From contig DASXXM010000135.1 in NCBI GenBank assembly GCA_036503065.1, positions 1 to 21,842 on the forward strand: a DNA stretch of 21,842 bases, written 5' to 3'. The notes beneath the pieces are model-generated. The model was not told the DNA's origin, did no database searches, and was given only the letters and a program-made list of their open reading frames with translations. Origin of the DNA: DATEPR01 sp036503065 (GTDB lineage: Bacteria > Actinomycetota > Actinomycetes > Mycobacteriales > Pseudonocardiaceae). The position numbers and the translations under genes are program-made. The first letter of the stretch is position 1, and each line of letters starts with the position of its first letter. This document shows, piece by piece, positions 1 to 7,200 of the stretch.

Positions 1-435
1 CGCGTCCTGGACGTGCTGCCCGCCACCGATCCGCACCGCGCCGAATACGTCCAGACCCTGCAACAGATGGCCGCCGCGCTGAAGACCGCGCAACAACCGG
101 ACGGCTTCTGGTACGTCAACCTCGGCGACCCGGCCCAGCTCCCCGGACCGGAAACCAGCGGTACCGCGTTCTTCACCTACGCCATCACCTGGGGCATCAA
201 CCACGGCATCCTCGATCCGGCCACCTACATCCCCGTTGTCACCAGGGCCTGGAACGCCATGGTCGCCACGTCCGTGCAGCCCAACGGGGCGCTCGGCTAC
301 GTCCAGGGTCCCGGTTCCGGCCCCACCGACGGCCAGCCCGTCACGGCCGGTTCCACCGCGTCCTACGGCGTCGGCGCGTTCCTCCTCGCCGGTGCCGAAC
401 TGTCCACACTGGCCTGTACCAATGCCCGATCATAA
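1..435 (+). CDS. GH105/GH88-type unsaturated uronyl hydrolase, C-terminal part
   Basis: The reading frame is already open at base 1, so the start lies outside the window; about 144 residues remain. The residues match the end of the GH105 (YteR/YesR-like) alpha/alpha-toroid family: a DGFWYVNLGDP strand, then ETSGTAFFTYAITWGINHG, a long helix, a PNGALGYVQGPG turn and the closing YGVGAFLLAGAEL helix. Enzymes of this family hydrate and remove the 4,5-unsaturated uronic acid left on oligosaccharides by polysaccharide lyases. The signal peptide and the catalytic Asp region are outside the window, so secretion cannot be judged. It ends in TAA 19 bases before the next gene, so the two are probably co-transcribed. 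The lyase-like gene on the other strand fits the same substrate class. The family call is firm; the exact substrate is unknown. Confidence 0.85.
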   Translation, partial: RVLDVLPATDPHRAEYVQTLQQMAAALKTAQQPDGFWYVNLGDPAQLPGPETSGTAFFTYAITWGINHGILDPATYIPVVTRAWNAMVATSVQPNGALGYVQGPGSGPTDGQPVTAGSTASYGVGAFLLAGAELSTLACTNARS

Positions 436-454
436 ATCAGCAACTGGAGGTCTG

Positions 455-1489
455 ATGAGCTTCGCGATGAATCGCCGGGATTTCATCAAGGGTACGGCCA
501 CGGTCGCCGTCGCGGCCGGTGCCGGACTCGCACTCGGCGCCGGCACTGCGCAAGCGGACGAGGATCGTGACCACTACTACCGGGGTCCGATCAAAATCGC
601 CTGCAACGCGTACTGCTTCAACAAGATCATGCTGGAACAGCTCAAGGGCGGTCCGGACGACATGGACCTGATGAAGCTGCTGGACTGGTGCGCCGATCCG
701 GCGCACAAGTTCGACACCCTGGACGCCACCGGCTACTACTTCCCGCCGGGAAACTTCATGGGCCAACCGTTCACGATGCCGACGAACGCCTACCTGAAGG
801 CATTCAAGCGCAAGGCCGACGATCTCGGCATTCCGATCACCGGAACCGGCATCCACAACGACTTCGCCAGCCCGGATCCGGTCGCCCGCGCCGCCGACGT
901 CGAGAACTTCCGGCGATGGATTCACGTCGCCAAGGTGATCGAAGCGCCGGTGATCCGGGTGTTCGCCGGTCCGGTGCCGGTCGGCTTCGAGAACAAGTGG
1001 GACGAAGTCGCCTCGTGGATGGTGGACAGCCTGCGACAGTGCGCCGATGCTGCCGAGGACGCCGGTATCAAGGTGTGCTTGCAGAACCATGGCGACATGC
1101 TGGCCACATCGGCTCAGTTCATCAAGGTGCTGAAGATGATCGACAATCCACGTGGTCTCGGCGCCGACGACGACACCGGCTATTTCACGGACACGAAACC
1201 GGACGGCTCCCCCGACTGGTACGGCGCCATCGCCCGTATCCTGCCCTTCTCGGTCAATGCCCAGGTCAAGACCTGCCTGGTCCCGGTCAAGCGGCACACT
1301 CCGCTACCCAGTGAGCGGACCGACGTGACGAAGCTGATGACCATCATTCGGCAGAGTTCGTTCCGCCGGCCATTGCCGATCGAGGTGCTGGAGGAGTTCA
1401 ACACCCCGTACAACCCGTTCGTGGTCACGCCGCAGTTCCTGCAGACGGTCCGCGACGCGATCGAGGAAACAGCGGAACTCAGATTCTGA
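455..1489 (+). CDS. Tat-exported sugar phosphate isomerase/epimerase-like TIM-barrel protein
   Basis: The product is 344 aa. I chose the ATG at 455 because GGAGG (446-450) lies just upstream and because it gives a complete twin-arginine signal: NRRDFIKG, a hydrophobic stretch and an A-Q-A cleavage site near residue 34. Longer upstream reading overlaps the previous gene. The mature part is a xylose-isomerase-like/AP-endonuclease-2-type TIM barrel. Barrel-strand motifs are visible in order: TLDATGYYF, ITGTGIHNDF, PVIRVFAGPVP, KVCLQNHGD, LGADDDTGYF, VNAQVKT and LPIEVLEEF. The acidic and His residues at these strand ends are the usual divalent-metal ligands. Relatives isomerise or epimerise sugars, including 3-keto sugars. 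Tat export is informative because it implies cytoplasmic folding, perhaps with metal, and action outside the membrane. It follows the GH105-type gene by 19 bases. The substrate is not known. Confidence 0.82.
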   Translation: MSFAMNRRDFIKGTATVAVAAGAGLALGAGTAQADEDRDHYYRGPIKIACNAYCFNKIMLEQLKGGPDDMDLMKLLDWCADPAHKFDTLDATGYYFPPGNFMGQPFTMPTNAYLKAFKRKADDLGIPITGTGIHNDFASPDPVARAADVENFRRWIHVAKVIEAPVIRVFAGPVPVGFENKWDEVASWMVDSLRQCADAAEDAGIKVCLQNHGDMLATSAQFIKVLKMIDNPRGLGADDDTGYFTDTKPDGSPDWYGAIARILPFSVNAQVKTCLVPVKRHTPLPSERTDVTKLMTIIRQSSFRRPLPIEVLEEFNTPYNPFVVTPQFLQTVRDAIEETAELRF

Positions 1490-1511
1490 CAGCGCCCGAA
1501 CGTGGGTGCCC

Positions 1512-1564
1512 AACCAGCGACCCCGCGTCGTCCGGTTTCGTCGGACGACGCGGGGTCGCTGGTT
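1512..1564. terminator. Perfect 23-bp stem hairpin between convergent genes
   Basis: The arms at 1512-1534 and 1542-1564 are perfectly complementary over 23 bp with a 7-base loop (GTTTCGT), and TCGTCGTTTT follows on the + strand. It starts 22 bases after the stop of the TIM-barrel gene, so it most likely ends that transcript. Being symmetric, it could also act on read-through from the opposite strand. Confidence 0.85.
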
Positions 1565-1593
1565 TCGTCGTTTTGTGGGGTCTGGTCACGAAA

Positions 1594-1623
1594 ACGGTGG
1601 AGCAGCCGCGACTGCTCCACCGT
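1594..1623 (-). terminator. Intrinsic terminator of the DUF1080/alginate-lyase gene
   Basis: A perfect 12-bp stem (1594-1605 with 1612-1623) has a 6-base loop. Read on the - strand it starts 12 bases after the stop codon and runs into TTTTCGTG, the classical layout for factor-independent termination. With the hairpin at 1512-1564 it insulates the convergent genes. Confidence 0.82.
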
Positions 1624-1635
1624 CCTGTCCTGCCG

Positions 1636-3927
1636 TCAGTGCCGTGGGATACCGATCCAGCCCACGCCGGCATCGGTGAGCGTCTGCCACTCAAGGAAGT
1701 GCGAGTCGTTGCCGGTGGGTCGGACCTTGGCGAGTTGTAGGGCGGTCTGCGGCATCGGGATGCCCAGCCGAGTGTGGAACTCGTTGTAGGCGACCTCCAT
1801 CGAGAAGGTGTTGCCACCGATCGGCCCGATGTTGATCCCGGCCGGCGGGGTGGCTCCGTTGTTGATCGAGTTCGCCCACTCGTAGGCGGCGACGATGCGG
1901 TCGGCGTTCTCCGGATAGAGATCGACGCCTTGCTGGAGTGCGGTTTCGGCGACATTGGTGGCCGCGCCCAGCCCCCAGAAGGTGTGGTGGAAGTCCCGGG
2001 AGGTTTCCTGGGCGAGGCCGGGGACATACTGGGTCTGCACCCAGAACTGGTCGGCCGTGTATTGGGTGCACACGTGCGGCACCTTCGGCATGGGCGGCTG
2101 GGGACCGTCCGACGCCAGGTACATGTACGTGGGTGTCCGGTCCCGCCAGTATGCGACGGCCGTGTCGAACCACGTCTTGTTGTCGTTGAAGACCGCGATG
2201 TTCATCAGCGCTTCGGCGATCGTCAGTTCCCAGTTCCCGTTGAAGCACGCCGGGCCACCGGTCAGCAGGTTCGGCACGTACTGGGTGCCCAGCATGTTCT
2301 CGAACGCCGCGACGTCGTTCGGCGACCACCCGGCATTGGTGTACCGGATGAGTTCCGCGGCCTCGGCCCAGGTCGAGCCGGTCCAACCGGACTCCACCGG
2401 CCCGTTGCTGAGTGTGTGTCCGCCGGTCAGCGTGCTCGACCAGGCGTTCATGATCTGGATTGCCTTCTGCGCATAGGCCTGGTCACCGGAGACGTACCAC
2501 AACAGGGCATCGGTCCACGCCGCTGACGCATCGTTCTGCTCCGCCTTGCAGCCGATGTCCGGGTTCGAATTCGACCCACACTTGACCGTCGGCACCGGGG
2601 CCGGCGTGTAGGTGAGCGAGCCCCAGGAACTGGCCTTCGCGGCGTTGAGCGCGTCGGTCCACGGCTGTTCCCCGTTGGCCACCCTGGCCCTGACGAAGTT
2701 CAGTTGCGCTTGATTGACCAGTACGCCGGGATGCCGGAACTCCGGCGGCGCGACACGCGGGTAGGGCGAGCCGTCGCCGTCCTTGCTCGGCAGCGCCCAG
2801 ATGTTCCGGTACTGCACCGGCATCCCGTGGTACTCCAGCAGGAGCGGAAGATTCGTTCCCGTGCGCGCCCGGGAATAAACTCGACTGGCGGCGCCTGCGG
2901 GTGGGTCCTGCACGAGGCCGTCGAAGATCTTGACGCCGTTGAGTACGACGGTTTCCGTGGCCTCGGTGAGCGGGGCTCCGTTGGGCTCGAATTTCGGCGC
3001 CGTGTACGTGAGGTCCAGGGTTTGCCATTCGAGCGGCGGGCGAGCCGCGCGGATGGCCGGATTCACGGCGGTCGCCTTGTTCGGGTTTTTTGAATCCGGT
3101 TGGTTGCCATAGCCGCCGGTGGCGCTGCCGACGGAGACGCCGTAGTCCTGAAGTATGGTCGTCTGGTACTGGGCCTGCGGAAATACGCCGCTATGGGTCG
3201 GTGTGCCCAGAGTTCGGAACTCGATATGATACTTCGCGCTGCCGAAGGTTTCCCGGGAGATGATCGAGCACGTGTTCGGGACTACCTCCATGGCGCCGTC
3301 CACGATCTTCCACTGCACGGGACCGGCGATCTTGGTCCAGTCCTTGGTGCCATTGCAGTCAATGGCACCCCAATGGGAGAAGTCCGTCCCGTCGAAGAGG
3401 TTGATCGCGCCTTCCGGCGCCCGCTCACCCAACGTCCGCAACACGGGTTCCACGTGACGCAGGTCGATGGTCCGGGTGCCGTTGGTGGCGGTCAGGTGTC
3501 CATTCGTGGCGGTCCCGGTCCAACCGCCACCGCTCAGCGACATCGTGTCGCAGTCGATCACCGTGCCTCGCAGGTTCGCGACCGGTGTTGTATTGGGCTG
3601 GAGGACCCCGTCCAGGAGGTTGGCGCCGTAGGTGACGTTTCCCGTGGTCTCGTCGGTGTTGTAGTACACCTGGGCGGACAATTGGCTGTCGTCATCCTGA
3701 TAATCGCCGACGACGTCATTGGGCGCCGACTTCACCCACATGATCGGCGTCGTGTCGCTGGTCAGCGGAAAGACGCCGAGGTTCGTGCCGAGGCAGCCAC
3801 CGTGGTGGCCGGCGGGCACCCAGTCGAGATCACGCGATTCCGCGCCCGCCGCCGGGCTGATCGCGATGATTCCCAACGTCAGCGCGGCCAGCAATCCCGC
3901 GATACGGCGTAAACGAAGCTTGTGCAT
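1636..3927 (-). CDS. Secreted DUF1080 (3-keto-glycoside hydrolase-like) - alginate lyase fusion protein
   Basis: The product is 763 aa. I chose the ATG at 3927, not one 93 bases upstream, because AGGAG sits 8 bases before it and a Sec signal peptide follows at once (MHKLRLRRIAGLLAALTLGI, cleavage near AAGA-ES at 29). Residues about 30-165 are an extra N-terminal region I do not recognise. Residues about 172-380 resemble DUF1080/3-keto-disaccharide hydrolase: INLFDGTDFSHW, VQWKIVDGAMEV, KYHIEFRT, LEWQTLDLTY, VVLNGVKIFDG and a final LLLEYHGMPVQYRNIWALP. Residues about 400-750 look like the alginate-lyase (PF05426-type) alpha/alpha toroid, with FNGNWELTIAEALMNIAVFNDN and the ETSRDFHHTFWGLGAATNVAE active-site stretch. 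It probably depolymerises a uronate-containing or oxidised glycan outside the cell. Which domain is catalytic, and the polymer attacked, are unknown. Confidence 0.83.
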   Translation of the reverse strand: MHKLRLRRIAGLLAALTLGIIAISPAAGAESRDLDWVPAGHHGGCLGTNLGVFPLTSDTTPIMWVKSAPNDVVGDYQDDDSQLSAQVYYNTDETTGNVTYGANLLDGVLQPNTTPVANLRGTVIDCDTMSLSGGGWTGTATNGHLTATNGTRTIDLRHVEPVLRTLGERAPEGAINLFDGTDFSHWGAIDCNGTKDWTKIAGPVQWKIVDGAMEVVPNTCSIISRETFGSAKYHIEFRTLGTPTHSGVFPQAQYQTTILQDYGVSVGSATGGYGNQPDSKNPNKATAVNPAIRAARPPLEWQTLDLTYTAPKFEPNGAPLTEATETVVLNGVKIFDGLVQDPPAGAASRVYSRARTGTNLPLLLEYHGMPVQYRNIWALPSKDGDGSPYPRVAPPEFRHPGVLVNQAQLNFVRARVANGEQPWTDALNAAKASSWGSLTYTPAPVPTVKCGSNSNPDIGCKAEQNDASAAWTDALLWYVSGDQAYAQKAIQIMNAWSSTLTGGHTLSNGPVESGWTGSTWAEAAELIRYTNAGWSPNDVAAFENMLGTQYVPNLLTGGPACFNGNWELTIAEALMNIAVFNDNKTWFDTAVAYWRDRTPTYMYLASDGPQPPMPKVPHVCTQYTADQFWVQTQYVPGLAQETSRDFHHTFWGLGAATNVAETALQQGVDLYPENADRIVAAYEWANSINNGATPPAGINIGPIGGNTFSMEVAYNEFHTRLGIPMPQTALQLAKVRPTGNDSHFLEWQTLTDAGVGWIGIPRH

Positions 3928-4081
3928 TCCCCGCACTCCTGCCTTCGGAAAATAATATGCGCCTTTATTAGACACTTTGTTCGTGTGACCTCGATGAGGA
4001 TAATGTGTAATGACGCACATAATCGTGACGACGGCGGGTACTTCGGTAGCCTTGCACCGATCCGGAGCCGCGGGCGGTGAA
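3928..4081 (-). promoter_or_regulatory. AT-rich leader of the lyase gene with a CRP-like imperfect palindrome (4000-4023)
   Basis: This 154-base gap separates the lacI-type stop from the lyase start and is clearly more AT-rich than its surroundings, especially 3945-4025, as expected for a promoter. At 4000-4023 there is ATAATGTGT-N6-CGCACATAAT, an imperfect palindrome whose core TGTG-N8-CACA has the geometry of CRP/FNR-family sites. TATTAT and TAATAA are possible -10 boxes on the - strand, but no well-spaced -35 partner is obvious. A separate promoter for the lyase gene is inferred. Confidence 0.4.
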
Positions 4082-5122
4082 TCAGTGGGGTTTCGTGCTC
4101 TCCCGCAGGATCACGCGTCCGGTCGCTCGGGTGACCGACTGCACCCCGGTGTCCGACGCCAGCGCCATCTCGATCGCCCGCCGCCCCATCTCCTGGAGCG
4201 GCAGCGCGACGGTGGTCAGGCCGGGGTGGTGATCGCGCAACGTGGGAATGTCGTCGAATCCCGCGACCTGGACGTCCTGCGCGATCCGCAGGTGCCCGGC
4301 TCGGAACGCGGCCATCGCGCCAAGGGCCATCACGTCGTTCACCGCGAATACGCAGGCGCCCCAACGGGGTTTGGGGTTCAGGGACGCGATGACCTGTTGC
4401 GCCGCCGCGTAGCCGCCGTCCCGGGTGAACTCGCCAGGGACCACCGCCAACGGCTTGATGCCGGTGCGGCGCAGTTCCCTGACGAAACCGGCGGTGCGGT
4501 CGACGGCGGTCGCCAGCTTGGGCGGCCCGGACAGCACGACGAACTCCCTTGGCGCCTCCGCGAGCAGCGCCTTGGCGAGCGCCGCCGCGCCGGCTCGGTT
4601 GTCCGGCGTGATGGTGTGCGTGCCCGGCAACGGCTGGCCGATGACCGCGATCCGGCCGCCCAGGTTTCGATAGCGGTCCAGCAGGCCCGTCAGCCGCTCC
4701 TGGTCGCGCCGGCCGTCGTCGGTGTGCAGTCGCGATCCCACCAGCACGATCGCGTCGGTGCGGTAGGCGATGAAGGCGTTGACCGCGCGGATCTCCTGCT
4801 CGGTGCTGCGCAACGTGGTGGCGAGCAGCACCTGGCGGTCGCGCTGCGATGCCTCGGCCTGCACGCCCGCCGCGACGGTCGAGAAGTACGGGTCCGCGAT
4901 GTCGTGCACGACGAGGCCGATCAGCCCCGTCTGGGATCGCGCCAGCGCCTGCGCCTGGGCGTTCGAGATGTAGCCGAGTTCGTCCGCGGCACGGCGTACC
5001 GCCTCGACAATGTCCGGGGACGGCCTTCTGGTGGAGCCGTTGAGCACCCGGGACGCCGTCGGCTGGGACACGCCCGCAAGCACGGCCACATCTCTGAGGG
5101 TCACGCCTGGCACTCGGTTCAC
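4082..5122 (-). CDS. LacI-family transcriptional repressor
   Basis: The product is 346 aa from a GTG start, with GGGAAG just upstream as a weak binding site. The N-terminus holds the LacI helix-turn-helix and hinge: VTLRDVAVLAGVSQPTASRV at 7-26, then LNGSTRRPSPDIVEAVRRAADELGY split over the next helices. A periplasmic-binding-protein-like sugar sensor follows (GLIGLVVHDIADPYF, DAIVLVGSR, VAGFDDIPT, LTTVALPLQEMG). Such proteins repress catabolic operons and let go when a sugar or pathway intermediate binds. It lies 27 bases after the TIM-barrel epimerase gene on the same strand, so it is probably the last gene of the oxidoreductase operon and controls itself and the pathway. Candidate operators sit at the operon promoter (8377-8415). 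The effector is unknown. Confidence 0.93.
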   Translation of the reverse strand: MNRVPGVTLRDVAVLAGVSQPTASRVLNGSTRRPSPDIVEAVRRAADELGYISNAQAQALARSQTGLIGLVVHDIADPYFSTVAAGVQAEASQRDRQVLLATTLRSTEQEIRAVNAFIAYRTDAIVLVGSRLHTDDGRRDQERLTGLLDRYRNLGGRIAVIGQPLPGTHTITPDNRAGAAALAKALLAEAPREFVVLSGPPKLATAVDRTAGFVRELRRTGIKPLAVVPGEFTRDGGYAAAQQVIASLNPKPRWGACVFAVNDVMALGAMAAFRAGHLRIAQDVQVAGFDDIPTLRDHHPGLTTVALPLQEMGRRAIEMALASDTGVQSVTRATGRVILRESTKPH

Positions 5123-5149
5123 CTTCCCGCGCAGAGGTGTGAGTATCGC

Positions 5150-6037
5150 CTACACCGCGGCCGGCCCGGCCCGGCGCCCGGCCGCCGGCAGCATGCCGGG
5201 CAGCACGACGTCCAGGTAACGATCGATCATGTGGGCGATCACCTGCGCGCCGTCGGCGGCCCAGATGTCCTCGTTGAAGATCTCGACCTCGACGTCACCC
5301 GCGTATCCGGCCTCGGTGACCCAACGGCCGATCGTGGTGAAGTCGACGTGCCCGTCGCCCATCATGCCCCTGGACAGCAGGGCGTCGGCCGCGATGGGCA
5401 CCAGCCAGTCGGACACCTGGTAGGCGGCCAGCCGGCCTGCCACCCCGGCGCGGGCGATCTGCGCCTGGAGATCGGGATCCCACCAGACGTGGAAGGTGTC
5501 GACCACGACGCCGACGACCCGCGCGTCGTGCGGCGCGGCGAGGTCGAGCGCGTTGCGCAGGGTGGAGATCACCGCGCGATCGGCGCAGTACATGGGATGC
5601 ATGGCCTCCAGCGCCAGGCGCACCTGCCGTGCCGCCGCATAGGGAGCCAACTCGGCCAGGGCGTCGGCGACCCGTTGGCGCGCGCCGACGATGTCCCGGT
5701 CGCCGTCCGGCAGCCCACCGACGACCATGATCAACTCCTGCGTGCCCAGTTCGGCCGCCTCGTCGATCGCCGCCCGGTTGTCGTCCAGCGCCGCACGCCG
5801 CCGCGTGGGACCAGGCCCGGTCAGGAAGCCGCCGCGGCACAGCGACGACACCCGCAGCCCCGCGTCCCGGACGATGCGCGCCGCGGTCGGCAACCCGACC
5901 TCGGCGACCCGGTCCCGCCAGAGGCCGACCGCCGGCAGCCCGGCGCGGGTGGCCCCGTCGATCGCCTCCCGCAGCGTCCAACGCTTGGTGGTCGCGGTGT
6001 TCAGCGAGAGCCTGGCCAGGCGCGCGTCCGGTGTCAT
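5150..6037 (-). CDS. Sugar phosphate isomerase/epimerase-like TIM-barrel protein
   Basis: The product is 295 aa. I took the ATG at 6037 because it overlaps the stop of the preceding gene as ATGA, the mark of translational coupling; an ATG 9 bases upstream is possible. This is an AP-endonuclease-2/xylose-isomerase-like barrel. Probable metal ligands are the Glu in LALEAMHPMY, the Asp and His in VVVDTFHVWWD, the Asp in YQVSDW and the Glu in DVEVEIFNEDIW. No signal peptide is present, so it works in the cytoplasm, unlike the Tat-exported relative at 455-1489. It sits between the DUF993 and LacI genes. Relatives interconvert keto and hydroxy sugars or inositols. Its reaction here probably follows oxidation by the Gfo/Idh/MocA enzyme, but that is inferred from context. 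Confidence 0.85.
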   Translation of the reverse strand: MTPDARLARLSLNTATTKRWTLREAIDGATRAGLPAVGLWRDRVAEVGLPTAARIVRDAGLRVSSLCRGGFLTGPGPTRRRAALDDNRAAIDEAAELGTQELIMVVGGLPDGDRDIVGARQRVADALAELAPYAAARQVRLALEAMHPMYCADRAVISTLRNALDLAAPHDARVVGVVVDTFHVWWDPDLQAQIARAGVAGRLAAYQVSDWLVPIAADALLSRGMMGDGHVDFTTIGRWVTEAGYAGDVEVEIFNEDIWAADGAQVIAHMIDRYLDVVLPGMLPAAGRRAGPAAV

Positions 6038-7200
6038 GCCGGCCATCCGTGGACGGCGAGCAGGTCGCGCATCCGCCGTGCCGCCAGTTCGGGATCGCGC
6101 AACAGCCCCGCCCGGTCGGCGTGCCGGAAGACCTCGACCAGGTACGCGAGCGGCCGCGCGCCGTGCAGTCCGTCGAGCATCGTGAAGCCGCGCTGGTGGC
6201 CGTTGAGCCACGACACGAGGGCGATGCCGGTCTTGTAGTACCGGGTGGGCGCGCCGAAGATCGTGCGGCCGAGTTCCCGCGTCGAGTCGAGGACTTTCCA
6301 CGCCCGGTCCGCGTCGCCGGCGTCGAGGGCCTGCATCGCCGCCGACGCCGCGGGGTAGATCGTGGCGAAGATGCCCAGCAGCGCATCGGAGTGGTGGGTG
6401 CCGTCGCCGACGATCAGGTCGGGGTAGTCGAGGTCGTCACCCGTGTAGAGGCGCACGCCGGCCGGCAACATCCGCCGCAGCGTGATCTCGTGACCGGCAT
6501 CGAGCAGGCTGACCTTGATGCCGGCGACCTTCTCCGCATGGGAGTCCAGCAGTTCCAGCACGGTCGACGTCGCAGTCCGGGTATCCCGTGTGCCCCAGTA
6601 GCCGGCGAGTGCGGGATCGAACATCTCCCCGAGCCAGTGCAGGATCACCGGCTGGTCCACCTCGTCGAGCACGTGCCGGTAGACCCGGAGGTAGTCCTGG
6701 GCCCCGGACGCCGCCCGAGCCAACTGACGCGAGGCCATCAGCACGACGCCGGCGCCGGCCTCGCGCACGACCGCGAGCTGCTCCCGGTAGGCGTCGGCGA
6801 CCCGGTCCAGTCCGGCCGAGCCGGCGGGGATGTCACTCGGGTCGAGCTGATCGGTGCCGACTCCGCACACCAGCGGTCCATTGACGTCTCGCGCGGCCGC
6901 CGCGGTGCGCACGATCAGCTCACGCGCCGTGTCCCAGTCCAGCCCCATGCCGCGCTGCGCGGTGTCCATCGCCTCCGCGACGCCAAGGCCGTACGACCAG
7001 ATCTCGCGACGGTAGGCAACGGTCGCCTCCCAGTCGAGGTCGGCCGGCGCGCCCGGGGTCGTATCAGCCCAGACGGTCGGGATGACGTGCGCGGCGGCGT
7101 AGACGCTCCGGCTGGTCAGGGGTGCGGCCGGCCGGGACCACGCGGCCGGCGGGCTCAACCGCACCACGCCGGCCGGCAGGCGGATCGACGCCTCGCTCAC
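6034..7200 (-). CDS. DUF993 family protein (dihydrodipicolinate synthase-like aldolase fold)
   Basis: The product is 388 aa from the GTG at 7200. This GTG overlaps the stop of the oxidoreductase gene as GTGA and has GGAG 8 bases upstream; longer reading upstream gives only low-complexity sequence from the neighbour's antisense. The sequence has the full length and character of DUF993: VYAAAHVIPTVWAD, GLGVAEAMDTAQRGMGLDW, LVCGVGTDQLDP, VVLMASRQLARAA, VILHWLGEMFDPALAGYWG, VAGIKVSLLDAGHE with the Lys expected of a DapA-type Schiff base, RLYTGDDLDYPDLI and YYKTGIALVSWLNG. The family is annotated as DapA-like but, as far as I know, lacks a settled reaction. Its place between an oxidoreductase and an epimerase suggests retro-aldol cleavage of an oxidised sugar. 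Confidence 0.87.
   Translation of the reverse strand: MSEASIRLPAGVVRLSPPAAWSRPAAPLTSRSVYAAAHVIPTVWADTTPGAPADLDWEATVAYRREIWSYGLGVAEAMDTAQRGMGLDWDTARELIVRTAAAARDVNGPLVCGVGTDQLDPSDIPAGSAGLDRVADAYREQLAVVREAGAGVVLMASRQLARAASGAQDYLRVYRHVLDEVDQPVILHWLGEMFDPALAGYWGTRDTRTATSTVLELLDSHAEKVAGIKVSLLDAGHEITLRRMLPAGVRLYTGDDLDYPDLIVGDGTHHSDALLGIFATIYPAASAAMQALDAGDADRAWKVLDSTRELGRTIFGAPTRYYKTGIALVSWLNGHQRGFTMLDGLHGARPLAYLVEVFRHADRAGLLRDPELAARRMRDLLAVHGWPA

Noticed and set aside
4010..6238. 742-codon open frame on the + strand across the LacI and epimerase genes
   Set aside because: Its translation is Arg/Gly/Pro-rich low-complexity sequence antisense to two clear protein families, a typical high-GC shadow.
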